From: Aldehydirespirator sp965200005
Lineage (GTDB): Bacteria > Actinomycetota > Acidimicrobiia > Acidimicrobiales > Aldehydirespiratoraceae
Reading direction: 5' to 3'
DNA length: 64,000 nucleotides
NCBI GenBank assembly: GCA_965200005.1
Contig: OZ241331.1
Span: 1,550,001 to 1,614,000, forward strand
Shown: positions 17,546-26,826 of the stretch, one piece after another
Layout: the number at the start of each line of letters is the position of its first letter
Position numbering within the stretch: position 1 is the first letter of the stretch
Notes under the pieces: model-generated
What the model saw: only the letters and a program-made list of their open reading frames with translations
Told to the model about the DNA's origin: nothing
The model's database searches: none
Program-made: the position numbers and the translations under genes

Positions 17546-18697
17546 CTAAGCCGTCATACCTCGGACAAATTCGACGCCAGCGATTGTTGACTCGACTGCA
17601 AAATCAATGTCTTCGGCAGTTGTAAAGCGACCGAGACTGAAACGAATCGACTCGAATGCCGCCTCTCGGGATAGTCCCATCGCAACCAAGACTCTTGATG
17701 GCTCGATGGAACCTGAACTACAAGCGCTTCCCGAAGACACCGCTACAGGATACATGTTTGTGATGACCGCTTCGGCATCGGCACCCTCGAACCGCACGCT
17801 CGCAGTGTTGGGCAAACGCCCATTGACATCACCGTTCTGGCTCGACGATGGGATCCGTGACTGCAGTTCGCTAACTAGGCGGTCACGTAGAACTCCAACC
17901 CGCGCCGACTCGCTCTCACGTTCTTCGGCAGCGATGCGAGCCGCACAACCAAGACCAACGATCCCGGCAACATTGAGCGACCCAGACCGCAGCCCGCGTT
18001 CATGGCCACCGCCATGTAGAAGTGCCTCAAGTTGGCTCAAACCTCGGTGGGTGCCCACAAGCGCACCAACACCGCCAGGGCCGCAGAACTTGTGGCCACT
18101 GATCGAAACAAGGTCAACACCCAGAGTCTCCATATCGAACGTCAAGCGCCCCGCCGCCTGAGTGGCGTCACAGTGAAGTAAGGCCCCTGTGCCGTGAACA
18201 CTCTCAGCAATCGCGCCTATGTCATTGAGCACGCCCGTCTCACTGTTGGCTGCCATTACCGAAACCAGACCAACATCGTCACCGAGTTGACTCTCAAGCG
18301 AATCCAGATCAACCCATCCCGAAGGTGTCACAGCAATCACGTCAACTTTGGCGAGACCATGATCGCTCAACCAGTTGGCCGTTTGAGCCACTGAATCATG
18401 CTCAACCGCCGAGATAAGTATGCGGCTCCGGCTCACCCAATCAGCATCGGCAACTCCACGCAATGCGAGATTATTTGCCTCGGTCGCGCTTGAAGTGAAC
18501 ACGACTCCGCTGGCTCGACCTCCCACGAGAACTGCGACTTCCTCGCGTGCGTCATCAACGACTGCTGCCTGCCGACGCCCGAATCGATGCACCGACGAGG
18601 CATTACCAAATGCTTCGCCCAAGAAAGGCATCATCGCTTCTAGCACTCGAGGATCAAGTGGCGAGGATGCGTTGTAATCGAGATAAACGTGTCTCAC
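17546..18697 (-). CDS. sspA: Cysteine desulfurase, SspA/DndA-like (IscS family)
   Basis: PLP enzyme that takes sulfur from cysteine and supplies it to the PT machinery. The family N-terminus YLDYNASSPLDPRVLEAM begins four residues from the GTG at 18695-18697, giving 383 aa, the normal size; the frame is open far upstream but that extension overlaps the GFA gene and has no family content. The PLP lysine is in SGHKFCGPGG near 204 and the persulfide cysteine in SGSACSSGS near 323. EHDSVAQTA supplies the cofactor-stacking His region. It is the first gene of the ssp set, 102 bp before sspB. A general housekeeping IscS role cannot be excluded, but no isc/suf genes are adjacent. Confidence 0.87.
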   Translation of the reverse strand: MRHVYLDYNASSPLDPRVLEAMMPFLGEAFGNASSVHRFGRRQAAVVDDAREEVAVLVGGRASGVVFTSSATEANNLALRGVADADWVSRSRILISAVEHDSVAQTANWLSDHGLAKVDVIAVTPSGWVDLDSLESQLGDDVGLVSVMAANSETGVLNDIGAIAESVHGTGALLHCDATQAAGRLTFDMETLGVDLVSISGHKFCGPGGVGALVGTHRGLSQLEALLHGGGHERGLRSGSLNVAGIVGLGCAARIAAEERESESARVGVLRDRLVSELQSRIPSSSQNGDVNGRLPNTASVRFEGADAEAVITNMYPVAVSSGSACSSGSIEPSRVLVAMGLSREAAFESIRFSLGRFTTAEDIDFAVESTIAGVEFVRGMTA

Positions 18698-18722
18698 GCA
18701 ACCCGCCCTAGCTTCATCGCTT

Positions 18723-19208
18723 CTAGCCAGATGATGCCGCAGCCTCCGGCGGTGCCACACCTTCGGGAGACTCATAGCGCAGCGGCTCAACGGTTGGGTC
18801 AAGGTTGTGATAATCAGCCGCGTCGGCAGTAAAGACCGAAAGCTCGGTCGTGAGACCCGTAGGTTGATCGAGGCTGCCTGCACAGATCGCCACTCTCTTA
18901 GTCTGTGCATCAGGCCCCTCAATAACTTTCCAGAAAAGCGATCCACCGCAGCGAACACAGAATCCGTAAGCCACGTTGGGGTCATCGGCAGGGCGATGCC
19001 ACCGCAAAGTCTCATCAGAGATGAAGCGCAAGTCAGTGCGCAGGCAACCAGAAGCCGCCATGAAGTGACCTGTAAAGCGCCGGCACCGCCAGCAATGACA
19101 ATTCCACACTGGTCGCAATGGCCCGTCAATCACATAGCTCACGGCACCACACATGCAATGCCCAGAAGGGGCCAGTTTGCTTGAATGCGGCGTGTCGTTC
19201 ACGGACAT
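18723..19208 (-). CDS. GFA/CENP-V domain protein (glutathione-dependent formaldehyde-activating fold)
   Basis: A 161-aa zinc-binding protein of the GFA family. Cysteine motifs GHCMCGAVSY near residue 16, CHCWRCRRFTG near 37 and CVRCGGSLFW near 75 are the expected zinc ligands. The ATG at 19206-19208 is preferred: a GAGG ribosome site precedes it and the conserved fold starts soon after; the longer GTG/ATG options upstream would run into the divergent GMC gene. The enzymatic role of most GFA proteins is unproven, and actinobacteria often lack glutathione, so formaldehyde activation here is only a family label. It lies 25 bp upstream of sspA on the same strand and could be co-transcribed with it. 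Confidence 0.82.
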   Translation of the reverse strand: MSVNDTPHSSKLAPSGHCMCGAVSYVIDGPLRPVWNCHCWRCRRFTGHFMAASGCLRTDLRFISDETLRWHRPADDPNVAYGFCVRCGGSLFWKVIEGPDAQTKRVAICAGSLDQPTGLTTELSVFTADAADYHNLDPTVEPLRYESPEGVAPPEAAASSG

Positions 19209-19301
19209 CAACCTCTGGTTTAGAAGATGGGGCAGTAACGTCGCGATTCTTGCAGGGTCGGACGGTTCCTTGTCGGATCGTCCCACGGTGCTGAGGTGAC
19301 C

Positions 19302-20984
19302 ATGGCAATTCACAACAACCGCTACGACTTTGTGATTGTCGGGGGTGGCTCAGCTGGCTGTGCGCTCGCTAATCGCCTGAGTTCCAACCCGGATGTCTCT
19401 GTTCTTGTGCTTGAAGCCGGCCGCCGTGATTGGCGTTTCGATGTCTTCATTCACATGCCTGCTGCGTTGTCTTTCCCGATCGGTAACCGGCTATATGACT
19501 GGCAATTCACATCAGAACCCGAGCCTCATATGGGTGGGCGGCGTGTCTATCACGCTCGCGGCAAGGTTCTCGGGGGTTCTTCAAGCATCAACGGGATGAT
19601 CTTTCAGCGCGGCAATCCGCTGGATTATCAGCGTTGGGCGGCCGATGAAGGCATGCAATCTTGGGACTACGCCCATTGCTTGCCCTATTTCAAGCGCATG
19701 GAAAGTTGCCTCGCCGGCGACGACAGCAGTGACCCCAAAGCAACAGGCGGATATCGGGGCAACACAGGCCCGCTTGTGCTCGAGCGAGGCCCGGCCTCCA
19801 ACCCTCTATTTGAGGCGTTCCTTGAAACAACAGAGCAAGCGGGCCACCCGCGCACCAGTGACGTCAACGGCTTTCGTCAGGAGGGTTTTGCAGCCTTTGA
19901 CCGCAACGTGCATCGAGGCCGGCGTCTCAGCGCGGCTCGTGCTTACCTGCATCCGGTACTGCGTAGACCGAACTTGAAGCTGCTAACCGGTGCGTTCACT
20001 ACGAAGATTCGCTTTAGGGGCCGGCGCGCAGTGGGCGTGGACTACACGCGACGTGGACGTTCACATACAGCGTTTGCAGGCGAGGTGATCTGCTGTGGAG
20101 GTGCCATCAACTCCCCGCAACTGTTGCAACTCTCAGGTGTTGGGCCCGCAGAACTGTTGGAACAACACGGCATCAACGTTGTAGCCGATGTGCCTGCGGT
20201 GGGCGCCAACTTGCAAGACCACCTTGAAGTCTATGTCCAGTACGCCTGCAAGAAACCTGTTTCGATGCAGCCCAACCTGGCGTTGTGGCGAAGGCCCTGG
20301 ATCGGGTTGCAGTGGCTAGCACGCCGAGGCCCCGGCGCCACCAATCATTTTGAAGCTGGTGGATTCATCCGCAGCAACAACAACGTCGCGTATCCAAATC
20401 TGATGTTTCACTTCCTGCCCATTGCCATCCGATATGACGGTTCAGTTCCCGAAGGTGGACATGGCTATCAGGTGCATGTCGGGCCGATGTACAGCAACTC
20501 ACGCGGGAGTGTGCAGATCACCTCAACCGATCCTCGCGCCAAGCCAGCATTGCGTTTCAACTACCTGTCAACTAACGAGGATCGACGTGAATGGGTTGAG
20601 GCAGTTCGCCATGCCCGCCACATCCTCAACCAACCGGCGATGGCTCCATTCAACGGCGGCGAGGTATCGCCGGGCGAGGACGTTGACACCGACGAAGAAA
20701 TCCTTGATTGGGTGCGCAGCGACGCCGAGACGGCGCTGCATCCGTCCTGCACGGCCCGCATGGGGTTAGGCACCGACTCCGCACTGCATCCTGATTCAAT
20801 GAAGGTGCATGGCACCGAAGGCTTGCGTGTCGTTGATGCGTCTTCGATGCCGTATGTCACAAATGGCAACATTTACGCTCCGGTGATGATGCTTGCCGAA
20901 AAGGCGGCTGATCTGATCTGTGGAAATACGCGGCTGCCTCCCGAGCCCGTCACCTTCTACCGAGCTACCGATCAGGCGATGTGA
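19302..20984 (+). CDS. GMC-family FAD oxidoreductase (choline/alcohol dehydrogenase-like)
   Basis: Flavoprotein oxidising an alcohol group. The FAD-binding GGGSAGCALANRL lies near residue 15, the GMC signature 1 region GKVLGGSSSINGM near 84, and signature 2 GAINSPQLLQLSGVGP near 266. The catalytic His region is at LHPSCTARMG near 480 and the C-terminus DASSMPYVTNGNIYAPVMMLAEKAA is typical of BetA-like enzymes. ATG at 19302 has GAGGTG five bases upstream; GTG at 19296 would put the ribosome site inside the gene. Length 560 aa is usual. No betaine aldehyde dehydrogenase is adjacent, so choline is only one candidate substrate. Confidence 0.9.
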   Translation: MAIHNNRYDFVIVGGGSAGCALANRLSSNPDVSVLVLEAGRRDWRFDVFIHMPAALSFPIGNRLYDWQFTSEPEPHMGGRRVYHARGKVLGGSSSINGMIFQRGNPLDYQRWAADEGMQSWDYAHCLPYFKRMESCLAGDDSSDPKATGGYRGNTGPLVLERGPASNPLFEAFLETTEQAGHPRTSDVNGFRQEGFAAFDRNVHRGRRLSAARAYLHPVLRRPNLKLLTGAFTTKIRFRGRRAVGVDYTRRGRSHTAFAGEVICCGGAINSPQLLQLSGVGPAELLEQHGINVVADVPAVGANLQDHLEVYVQYACKKPVSMQPNLALWRRPWIGLQWLARRGPGATNHFEAGGFIRSNNNVAYPNLMFHFLPIAIRYDGSVPEGGHGYQVHVGPMYSNSRGSVQITSTDPRAKPALRFNYLSTNEDRREWVEAVRHARHILNQPAMAPFNGGEVSPGEDVDTDEEILDWVRSDAETALHPSCTARMGLGTDSALHPDSMKVHGTEGLRVVDASSMPYVTNGNIYAPVMMLAEKAADLICGNTRLPPEPVTFYRATDQAM

Positions 20985-21331
20985 CGAAAATCACCGGCTT
21001 CTGGGCTCCGAATCGCTTGCGGAACGTTGCCTGAGGCGGGACAATTTTGGGACCTGCCGCGACCTAGCGGCCATGAACCAGGTGACAAGGAGTTGCCGTG
21101 CGTTCGATTCCCCACAGGGGCTTCCAATCAATCAATCCCTCAATCCCCAAACCTGGTGTGGTCTGGCGTGACGCTTTGGGCCCCGGTTATGCCGTCGGTG
21201 TAGCCGAGAGTCTCATACAAATCGCCGGCTCCGCAGCACAGCGTCCCTACCGCGCACAACGCTGAACGACAAGCACAAACAGCGCTGGCAGATCGTGGTG
21301 GTCAATGCCTTCATGCTGCCCGAGAGAGAAT
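20985..21331. other. Longest intergenic stretch; nothing clearly functional seen
   Basis: About 350 bp between the GMC and MFS genes. It contains CCCCACAGGGG (a 4-bp hairpin with three-base loop near 21114) beside a GTTCGATTCC-like string that at first resembles a tRNA T-arm, but the arms do not pair. I see no reading frame, no terminator with a T tract and no strong repeat. It presumably holds the promoter of the MFS gene. Confidence 0.6.
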
Positions 21332-22669
21332 ATGACAACAGATAAATCACAAGGCCAATCAACGCAGTCAGTGCAAACCTCAGAGTTGGTGCAGCCAGTA
21401 GCAGGCGGGCCGTGGATTGAAGCACAGGGCGACGCGCTAGGCGCTGTCCGATCTTTACTGATCGGCGTTGCTCTGGTGATGTCAAGCAACGGCCTGCTAC
21501 GTGTCTCACTAGGAGTGCGAGCCGAAATCGAAGGGTTCGGACTAGTCGTAACCGGGCTAGTGATGGCGGGCTACTTCCTCGGCTTTCTCTTCGGCACAAA
21601 GGCAGCCGAATACTTCATCGCCAGTGTCGGACACATCCGGGTGTTCGCCGCGCTCGCATCGGTCGCTTCAACGGCCACCTTGTTGCATGTCGTGTGGATC
21701 AACCCGGTCTCATGGGCGCTGCTTAGGCTCGCTTTCGGGCTCTGCTTGGCGGGGATCCTCGTGACGGTCGAGTCGTGGCTCAACGACATGGCGACAAATG
21801 CCACTCGGGGTCGGATGCTGGCCCGTTACATGATCGTCACGATGGGTGGCATCGGTGTTGGCCAGTTGATGCTGAACACCGCCGATCCATCGGGTTTCAA
21901 GCTCTTCGTGATCGCATCAGTGTTGGTGTCGCTGGCCCTCGTACCGGTGACGCTGTCGGCTTCCACCGCACCACCGCTGAGCGTCCCAGAGCCGATCTCG
22001 ATCCGAAAACTGTTCAGCAACATCCCGCTTGGGCTTGTGACGTCGTTTCTGATCGGTATAGCGCAAGGCTGCTTGATGGGCCTCGGGGCCTACTTCGCGG
22101 CGATCGAGGGACTTTCGAATAGTCGCATCTCACTGTTTGTTGTTGCACCGATATTCGGCGCGGTCGCACTGCAGTGGGTGATCGGCAGCGCTTCGGACCG
22201 GGTGTCTCGACGACTTGTAATACTCGTGATCGCGTCCATTGCAGCGGCAACTGCAGGCTTGCATCTTTGGGTGCAAGCTGGCTCCGTCATCTCGCTGGTG
22301 TTGATGTTTGTTCACGGCGGTACAACGTTTCCGCTGTACTCACTCGCCATGGCTGTCACTGCAGATGCCGTCTCACGATCGCAGCTAACTGGTGCGAGCG
22401 CATCAGTCGTGCGTGTCAGCGGGATAGGTGCCGTTTTCGGGCCGCTCCTCGCTGGCGTGTTGATGTCGGTCATATCGCCGCTGCTGTACTTCATCGTGAT
22501 CGCCGTAGCACATATTGCGGTTGCGATGTACGCGGGTTATCGCATGACTGCTCGCCCAGCTTTGCCGGTTGAGCAGCAACGCCGGTTCCAGCCGTGGCCG
22601 ATGCGAGCCTCGGCGGTTGCGTCCTACCTGTTGCGCCGACCGCGACGCGATAGGTCACGCAGATCGTGA
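21332..22669 (+). CDS. MFS transporter
   Basis: A 445-aa integral membrane protein with about twelve hydrophobic segments. The first comes near residue 40 after a hydrophilic N-terminus (LLIGVALVMSSNGLL), and a typical MFS loop lies between helices 2 and 3 (YFLGFLFGTKAAEYFI). It resembles the YcaD/UMF1-like group often annotated only as MFS transporter. ATG at 21332 follows a GAGAGA string and is preferred over an ATG-free extension to 21305. The tail (RRPRRDRSRRS) is strongly basic and cytoplasmic, in line with the positive-inside rule. Substrate unknown; it sits downstream of the GMC oxidoreductase but 350 bp away, so linkage is weak. Confidence 0.82.
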   Translation: MTTDKSQGQSTQSVQTSELVQPVAGGPWIEAQGDALGAVRSLLIGVALVMSSNGLLRVSLGVRAEIEGFGLVVTGLVMAGYFLGFLFGTKAAEYFIASVGHIRVFAALASVASTATLLHVVWINPVSWALLRLAFGLCLAGILVTVESWLNDMATNATRGRMLARYMIVTMGGIGVGQLMLNTADPSGFKLFVIASVLVSLALVPVTLSASTAPPLSVPEPISIRKLFSNIPLGLVTSFLIGIAQGCLMGLGAYFAAIEGLSNSRISLFVVAPIFGAVALQWVIGSASDRVSRRLVILVIASIAAATAGLHLWVQAGSVISLVLMFVHGGTTFPLYSLAMAVTADAVSRSQLTGASASVVRVSGIGAVFGPLLAGVLMSVISPLLYFIVIAVAHIAVAMYAGYRMTARPALPVEQQRRFQPWPMRASAVASYLLRRPRRDRSRRS

Positions 22670-22824
22670 AGCCAGACCGGGGTCAGCTGGCGCCTCCCAC
22701 CCCCGTGGTGCCACCACCCGGAGAAGGCTGACGGAGACGTCTGACGAGAAGGCACATCTGCCCGAGCATGGTTCAGGCGCATTAGCCTCGGGGCTGAACT
22801 CCAGGACTGCGCCGAAAGGATGGC

Positions 22825-23160
22825 ATGGTGCGAGGATCGACAGCTTGGCATGCATGGGTTGAGGCCGTCTTTGAAGACCCGACCAACCAGTCCCGGCCCC
22901 GTGCGCTCAGAGCACTCTCAGAGTGGGCCGCGGCTTCTGTCTCCGTTAACAGCGATGTCTACGCAGGTATCTCGGCTGGCTACGCCGCAGTGTCACGTGC
23001 AGCCGAGTCACCCGAAGCAACCGTTCACGCGGCTCGGCTTGCCATCTGGCATGCGGTCACGTCACTTCGTGAGAGCAGCCCCGACGATCTTGATGTCTGG
23101 CATTTTGAGCTTCACGCAGCCGGCGCCCTGATTGGCCTTCGACTACCAGACCGGCCCTAG
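22825..23160 (+). CDS. Small hypothetical protein
   Basis: A 111-aa protein I do not recognise. It is mostly helical by composition, rich in Ala, Ser and Glu, with no cysteine, no signal peptide and no membrane segment. The ATG at 22825 has a GAAAGGA ribosome site six bases upstream, and codon use matches neighbouring genes, so translation is likely. It faces the mttB homologue convergently with a six-base gap. Confidence 0.55.
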   Translation: MVRGSTAWHAWVEAVFEDPTNQSRPRALRALSEWAAASVSVNSDVYAGISAGYAAVSRAAESPEATVHAARLAIWHAVTSLRESSPDDLDVWHFELHAAGALIGLRLPDRP

Positions 23161-23166
23161 CCCCAG

Positions 23167-24702
23167 CTAACCGATCTCGTCAGGCATTTCAGCTTTACGC
23201 CGGGCGACATAGTCACACATTTGCTCGTTGATGGAGTCATCCATCGGCGGCAATTCGTAATCTGCTAGCAACTTCTTCCAGCGCGCATTGGCGCGCTGTG
23301 CTGCGCTCAAGGCACCCTCATCGTTCCACTGTTCGTAGCTAGCAGCGTCGCTTATGTCAGATCGCCAGAAGGCACTTTCAAAGTTGGCCAGGGTGTGAGC
23401 ATTCCCCAGGAAATGATCGCCATGAGCGTTCGTGCGGAATGCCTGCATCGCCTGGCCATTGTCGCTGACATCCACACCCCGAGCCCACACTTCCATGGCA
23501 CCTAGCTGATCGGCGTCAAGGATCAATTTCTCGTAGCCCAGCGCCAGGCCACCTTCCTGCCAGCCCGCAGCGTGAAGCACGAAGTTCACGCCCGCTTGAA
23601 CTGTTGGCAGCAACGTGTGAGCAGACTCGTATGCAGCTTGCGCGTCTGGCAGCTTGGACGAGGTGAACTGGCCGCCAGAGCGGAACGGCACACCCAGCCG
23701 CCGTGCTAGCGAGGCCATTACGAAGATCGCCTGACCTGCTTCAGGTGTGCCGAACGTCGGAGCCCCGGTCGCCATTGACATTGACGATGCGAACGTCCCG
23801 AACACCACTGGAGCTCCGGGCCGTACCAACTGCAGATAGGCAATGCCCGACAGCGCCTCAGCCAGTGCCTGTGCAGCCAGTCCGGCAACTGTCACCGGTG
23901 ACATTGCGCCGGCAAGAATGAATGGACTGATGATGCATGCCTGGTTGGCTCGGGCGTACTCGGTGGCAGCTCCAAGCATGGTGGCGTCCCAGCGCATCGG
24001 CGATGAGGCGTTAATCAACGATGTGATCACGGTGCGGTCGGCTAGGTCGCCACCGAAAGCGATGCGGGCCAACTCGATCGAGTCAGCAGCGCGTTCTTGT
24101 GCGGTCACCGATCCCATGATCGGCTTGTCGCTATATCTGAGATGCGAATACACCATGTCGAGGTGACGTTTGTTGACTGCCACATCAACCGGCTCACACA
24201 CCGTGCCGCCACTGTGATGCATCTGCGGCAGGCTGTAACACAGCTTGACGACGTTCTGAAAGTCTTCAAGAGTCGCATAGCGGCGGCCGCGATCAAGATC
24301 CATCACAAAAGGCGAGCCGTAATTCGGCGCGAACACTGTTGTATTTCCTCCGACCTTTACGCTGCGGGCCGGGTTGCGGGCGTGTTGTATGTAGGTCGCA
24401 GGGGCGTTGTCTTGGACGATCTTGCGACATAGCCCAGGTGGGAACTTGACAAGTTCGCCGTGAACCTCCGCACCTGCCTCGCGCCACAGATCTAGTGCTT
24501 CGGGGAACTCCTGGAATGCAATCCCGACCTGAGAGAGGATGATCTCGGCATTGCGCTCGATCGCGACAAGGCCCTCCTCGTCAAGGATCTCAACCGGTTT
24601 GAGATGCCGGGTGAGATACGGCAGGCTCGAAGAGGCCCGCGAACTTCTTGCTGCTCGCCGTGCGGCTCGTCCGCCGCCTCTGCGTCTACGTCGTCGGCTC
24701 AC
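23167..24702 (-). CDS. MttB-family methyltransferase lacking pyrrolysine
   Basis: Corrinoid-dependent methyltransferase predicted to move a methyl group from a quaternary or tertiary amine to the corrinoid protein encoded at the head of this operon. The TIM-barrel sequence typical of the family is clear: HSGGTVCEPVDVAVNKRHLD near 158, SDKPIMGSVTAQERA near 187 and LVRPGAPVVFGTFASSMSM near 290. The frame has no internal amber codon, so it is a non-Pyl member like MtgB and related betaine demethylases rather than true trimethylamine MttB. GTG at 24700-24702 has GAGG six bases upstream. Residues 2-25 are an extraordinary basic tail (SRRRRRRGGGRAARRAARSS). Substrate candidates are glycine betaine, proline betaine, carnitine or similar; sequence alone does not decide. 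Confidence 0.88.
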   Translation of the reverse strand: MSRRRRRRGGGRAARRAARSSRASSSLPYLTRHLKPVEILDEEGLVAIERNAEIILSQVGIAFQEFPEALDLWREAGAEVHGELVKFPPGLCRKIVQDNAPATYIQHARNPARSVKVGGNTTVFAPNYGSPFVMDLDRGRRYATLEDFQNVVKLCYSLPQMHHSGGTVCEPVDVAVNKRHLDMVYSHLRYSDKPIMGSVTAQERAADSIELARIAFGGDLADRTVITSLINASSPMRWDATMLGAATEYARANQACIISPFILAGAMSPVTVAGLAAQALAEALSGIAYLQLVRPGAPVVFGTFASSMSMATGAPTFGTPEAGQAIFVMASLARRLGVPFRSGGQFTSSKLPDAQAAYESAHTLLPTVQAGVNFVLHAAGWQEGGLALGYEKLILDADQLGAMEVWARGVDVSDNGQAMQAFRTNAHGDHFLGNAHTLANFESAFWRSDISDAASYEQWNDEGALSAAQRANARWKKLLADYELPPMDDSINEQMCDYVARRKAEMPDEIG

Positions 24703-24744
24703 CGCTCACCTCGTCGGTCACGTAGTTCACAACTTACGCCTGTT

Positions 24745-26733
24745 TCAGCTTGCTCGCCGCCGGCGCCGACCTCTCCGCCGCCGACGGCCACCCGGCACAG
24801 CCGCTGCTGGCACCCGTTCGGGAAGTCTTACCTGGGCACCAAGATGTGGGGTTGGCTCGCTCTTATGCGGGAAGGCCATGGCCGCCACGAATAGCTCCTG
24901 GAAGCGAGCCTCAGTTGCCGTTTCGATCTTGATCACAGAACGCACGAGACGCTCCACTTCACGTCGTTGCTGAGCCGACAGCAGCATCCGCGCTGCGCCT
25001 ACCCCAGACGCATTGCCGGCAGAACGCACAGCGCCGCTTGGTGCATCGGGAACGAGCCCTAGCACCATGGCATGAACCGGATCGATGTGGGTTCCGAAAG
25101 CGCCCGCGAGGCGGATGTCGTGAACCTCTTGGATTCCTGAGTGTTCACGCAGCAGGTCAATTCCGGCGCGCAACGCTGCCTTAGCGAGCTGTATGGCGCG
25201 GATGTCGTTCTGGGTTATCAGTAGCGGGATCGGATCAACCTGCAGCACGTAACAGAACGTGCGACCATCAGGGATGATCCGCCCGCTCGGATGATCGGGC
25301 ACCGCGGCGATCACACCATGTGCGTCGACGATGCCGGCAAGGAACATCTCGGCGATCACCTCGATGATGCCCGAACCGCAGAGTCCAGACACTTCCAGGC
25401 CACTTCGCTTGATCTCCGCGTCGAATTCAGGGTCATCCGACCACCGGTTACTGCCGATCACCTTGAATCGAGGATCCCAGGTATTCGGATCGATCCTCAC
25501 CCGTTCAACCGCACCAGCGGTGGCCCGCTGACCGCAGCTGATCTGTGCACCCTCAAAGGCGGGGCCCGTCGGGCTTGAAGCTGCAAGAACTCGCTGGTCG
25601 TCGCCAAGCACGATCTCGGCGTTGGTACCCACGTCCACTACCAACATCGGACTGCTCGAGCGGTGCGGGCCCTCGGCGAGAGTCGCGGCCGCGGCGTCAG
25701 CACCCACGTGACCTGCAATGCAGGGGCCCACGAACAGGTTTGCACACGGCAGCGACACATCAATGTCGGTTGCTCGGCCGTGTACCGGCGCCGATGTCGC
25801 AAGGGTGAAGGGTGCGGCCCCTAAGGGTGTCGGGTCAATGCCGAGCACCAGGTGATGCATGATCGGGTTGCCGACAATCACCAGGTCATGCACCCGGCGG
25901 GGATCCACGTCACCGTCGCTACACAGGGTGCTGACGAGGTCGTTGATGGCACCCCGGACGCTGGCGGTCAACTCCGCGTCGCCACCAGAGTTCATCATCA
26001 CATACGAGACCCGGCTCATCAGATCTTCACCGAAGCGGATCTGGGGGTTCATCCGTCCCGAGGCGCTCACAAGCTCACCGGTGGACAGGTCAAGCAAGTA
26101 ACCCGCTATGGTCGTGGACCCCACGTCGACGGCTATCCCCCACGCCTCGTCGGAGTAGCCGGGACGCACATCGAGCACGCTGTGATGGTTATGTAGGACA
26201 ACTGTCACTGCGCGCTTGCCTCGGGTAATTGCCGGTGACAGCCATGGCAGCACAGCGAGGGGGAACTCGACACCCTCGATGCCCCAATCCAATGCCAGAG
26301 CGTCACGGAGCAAATCAACTTCTGCGGCTTCGAATCCCAGGACTACCTCAGGCAACTCCACATAGTGAAGTGTGACGTTCGGGTCGATTGTGACATCGCC
26401 TAAATCGATGGTCTTTCGAACCACGGGGCGATGTACCTGGCTCGCCTCGGGGACGTCGATCACGGCGTTGCGCAAAACCACGGCTTGGCAGCCCAGGCGA
26501 CAGCCCGGCGCCATGGGACGTCGCCCCCGGTAACGCCGCTCGGTGGCGCCAGGTGCCGAAAGTGCATTGGGCGTCACGGGGGAGACCTGGCATCTTCCGC
26601 AGATGCCCCGGCCGCCACACACAGAGTCAATGTCAACACCGCCCGCTCGGGCTGCGTCAAGCACCGTCGAACCAGCCGCAATCGAGGCGCGGATACCCGA
26701 CGGGTTGAACACAACACTGTGCATCTCAGACAT
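24745..26733 (-). CDS. Ferredoxin-ASKHA corrinoid activation protein (RamA/RACo-like, DUF4445)
   Basis: ATP-dependent reductive activator that rescues inactive Co(II) corrinoid. An N-terminal plant-type [2Fe-2S] domain has Cys 39, 45 and 48 in CGGRGICGRC and a fourth Cys around 78-82. The long C-terminal ASKHA (DUF4445) domain begins near 140, with AVDVGSTTIAGYLLDL near 190, VDVGTNAEIVLG near 350 and LCGSGIIEVIAEM near 440. The ATG at 26731-26733 is preferred over GTG 26748 because an AGG ribosome site lies seven bases upstream. It ends in the basic tail GGRRRRRGRRRRRAS. Placed between the pterin methyltransferase and MttB homologue genes, 42 bp before the latter. Confidence 0.88.
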   Translation of the reverse strand: MSEMHSVVFNPSGIRASIAAGSTVLDAARAGGVDIDSVCGGRGICGRCQVSPVTPNALSAPGATERRYRGRRPMAPGCRLGCQAVVLRNAVIDVPEASQVHRPVVRKTIDLGDVTIDPNVTLHYVELPEVVLGFEAAEVDLLRDALALDWGIEGVEFPLAVLPWLSPAITRGKRAVTVVLHNHHSVLDVRPGYSDEAWGIAVDVGSTTIAGYLLDLSTGELVSASGRMNPQIRFGEDLMSRVSYVMMNSGGDAELTASVRGAINDLVSTLCSDGDVDPRRVHDLVIVGNPIMHHLVLGIDPTPLGAAPFTLATSAPVHGRATDIDVSLPCANLFVGPCIAGHVGADAAAATLAEGPHRSSSPMLVVDVGTNAEIVLGDDQRVLAASSPTGPAFEGAQISCGQRATAGAVERVRIDPNTWDPRFKVIGSNRWSDDPEFDAEIKRSGLEVSGLCGSGIIEVIAEMFLAGIVDAHGVIAAVPDHPSGRIIPDGRTFCYVLQVDPIPLLITQNDIRAIQLAKAALRAGIDLLREHSGIQEVHDIRLAGAFGTHIDPVHAMVLGLVPDAPSGAVRSAGNASGVGAARMLLSAQQRREVERLVRSVIKIETATEARFQELFVAAMAFPHKSEPTPHLGAQVRLPERVPAAAVPGGRRRRRGRRRRRAS

Positions 26734-26826
26734 CGGTGGACCTGGCACTGTTGGTGGGGCTGTTGCTAGGCGCGCTTCGCGGGTGGGCGACCCGCAGGTG
26801 CAGTTGATGGATTGCCGGCGGTTTGC

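Noticed and set aside
7355..18697. Integrated prophage or transposon carrying the defence island
   Set aside because: No integrase, transposase, tRNA attachment site or flanking direct repeats were found near the borders.
18698..19129. N-terminal extension of the cysteine desulfurase to 19129
   Set aside because: It lies within the GFA gene in another frame; the conserved IscS N-terminus starts just after the GTG at 18697.
21100..21140. tRNA-like T-arm string GTTCGATTCCCC in the 350-bp gap
   Set aside because: The flanking bases do not form the 5-bp T stem, and no acceptor, D or anticodon arm can be folded around it.
23167..24702. Pyrrolysine-containing trimethylamine methyltransferase
   Set aside because: The frame has no internal TAG, and no pyl genes are in the window.
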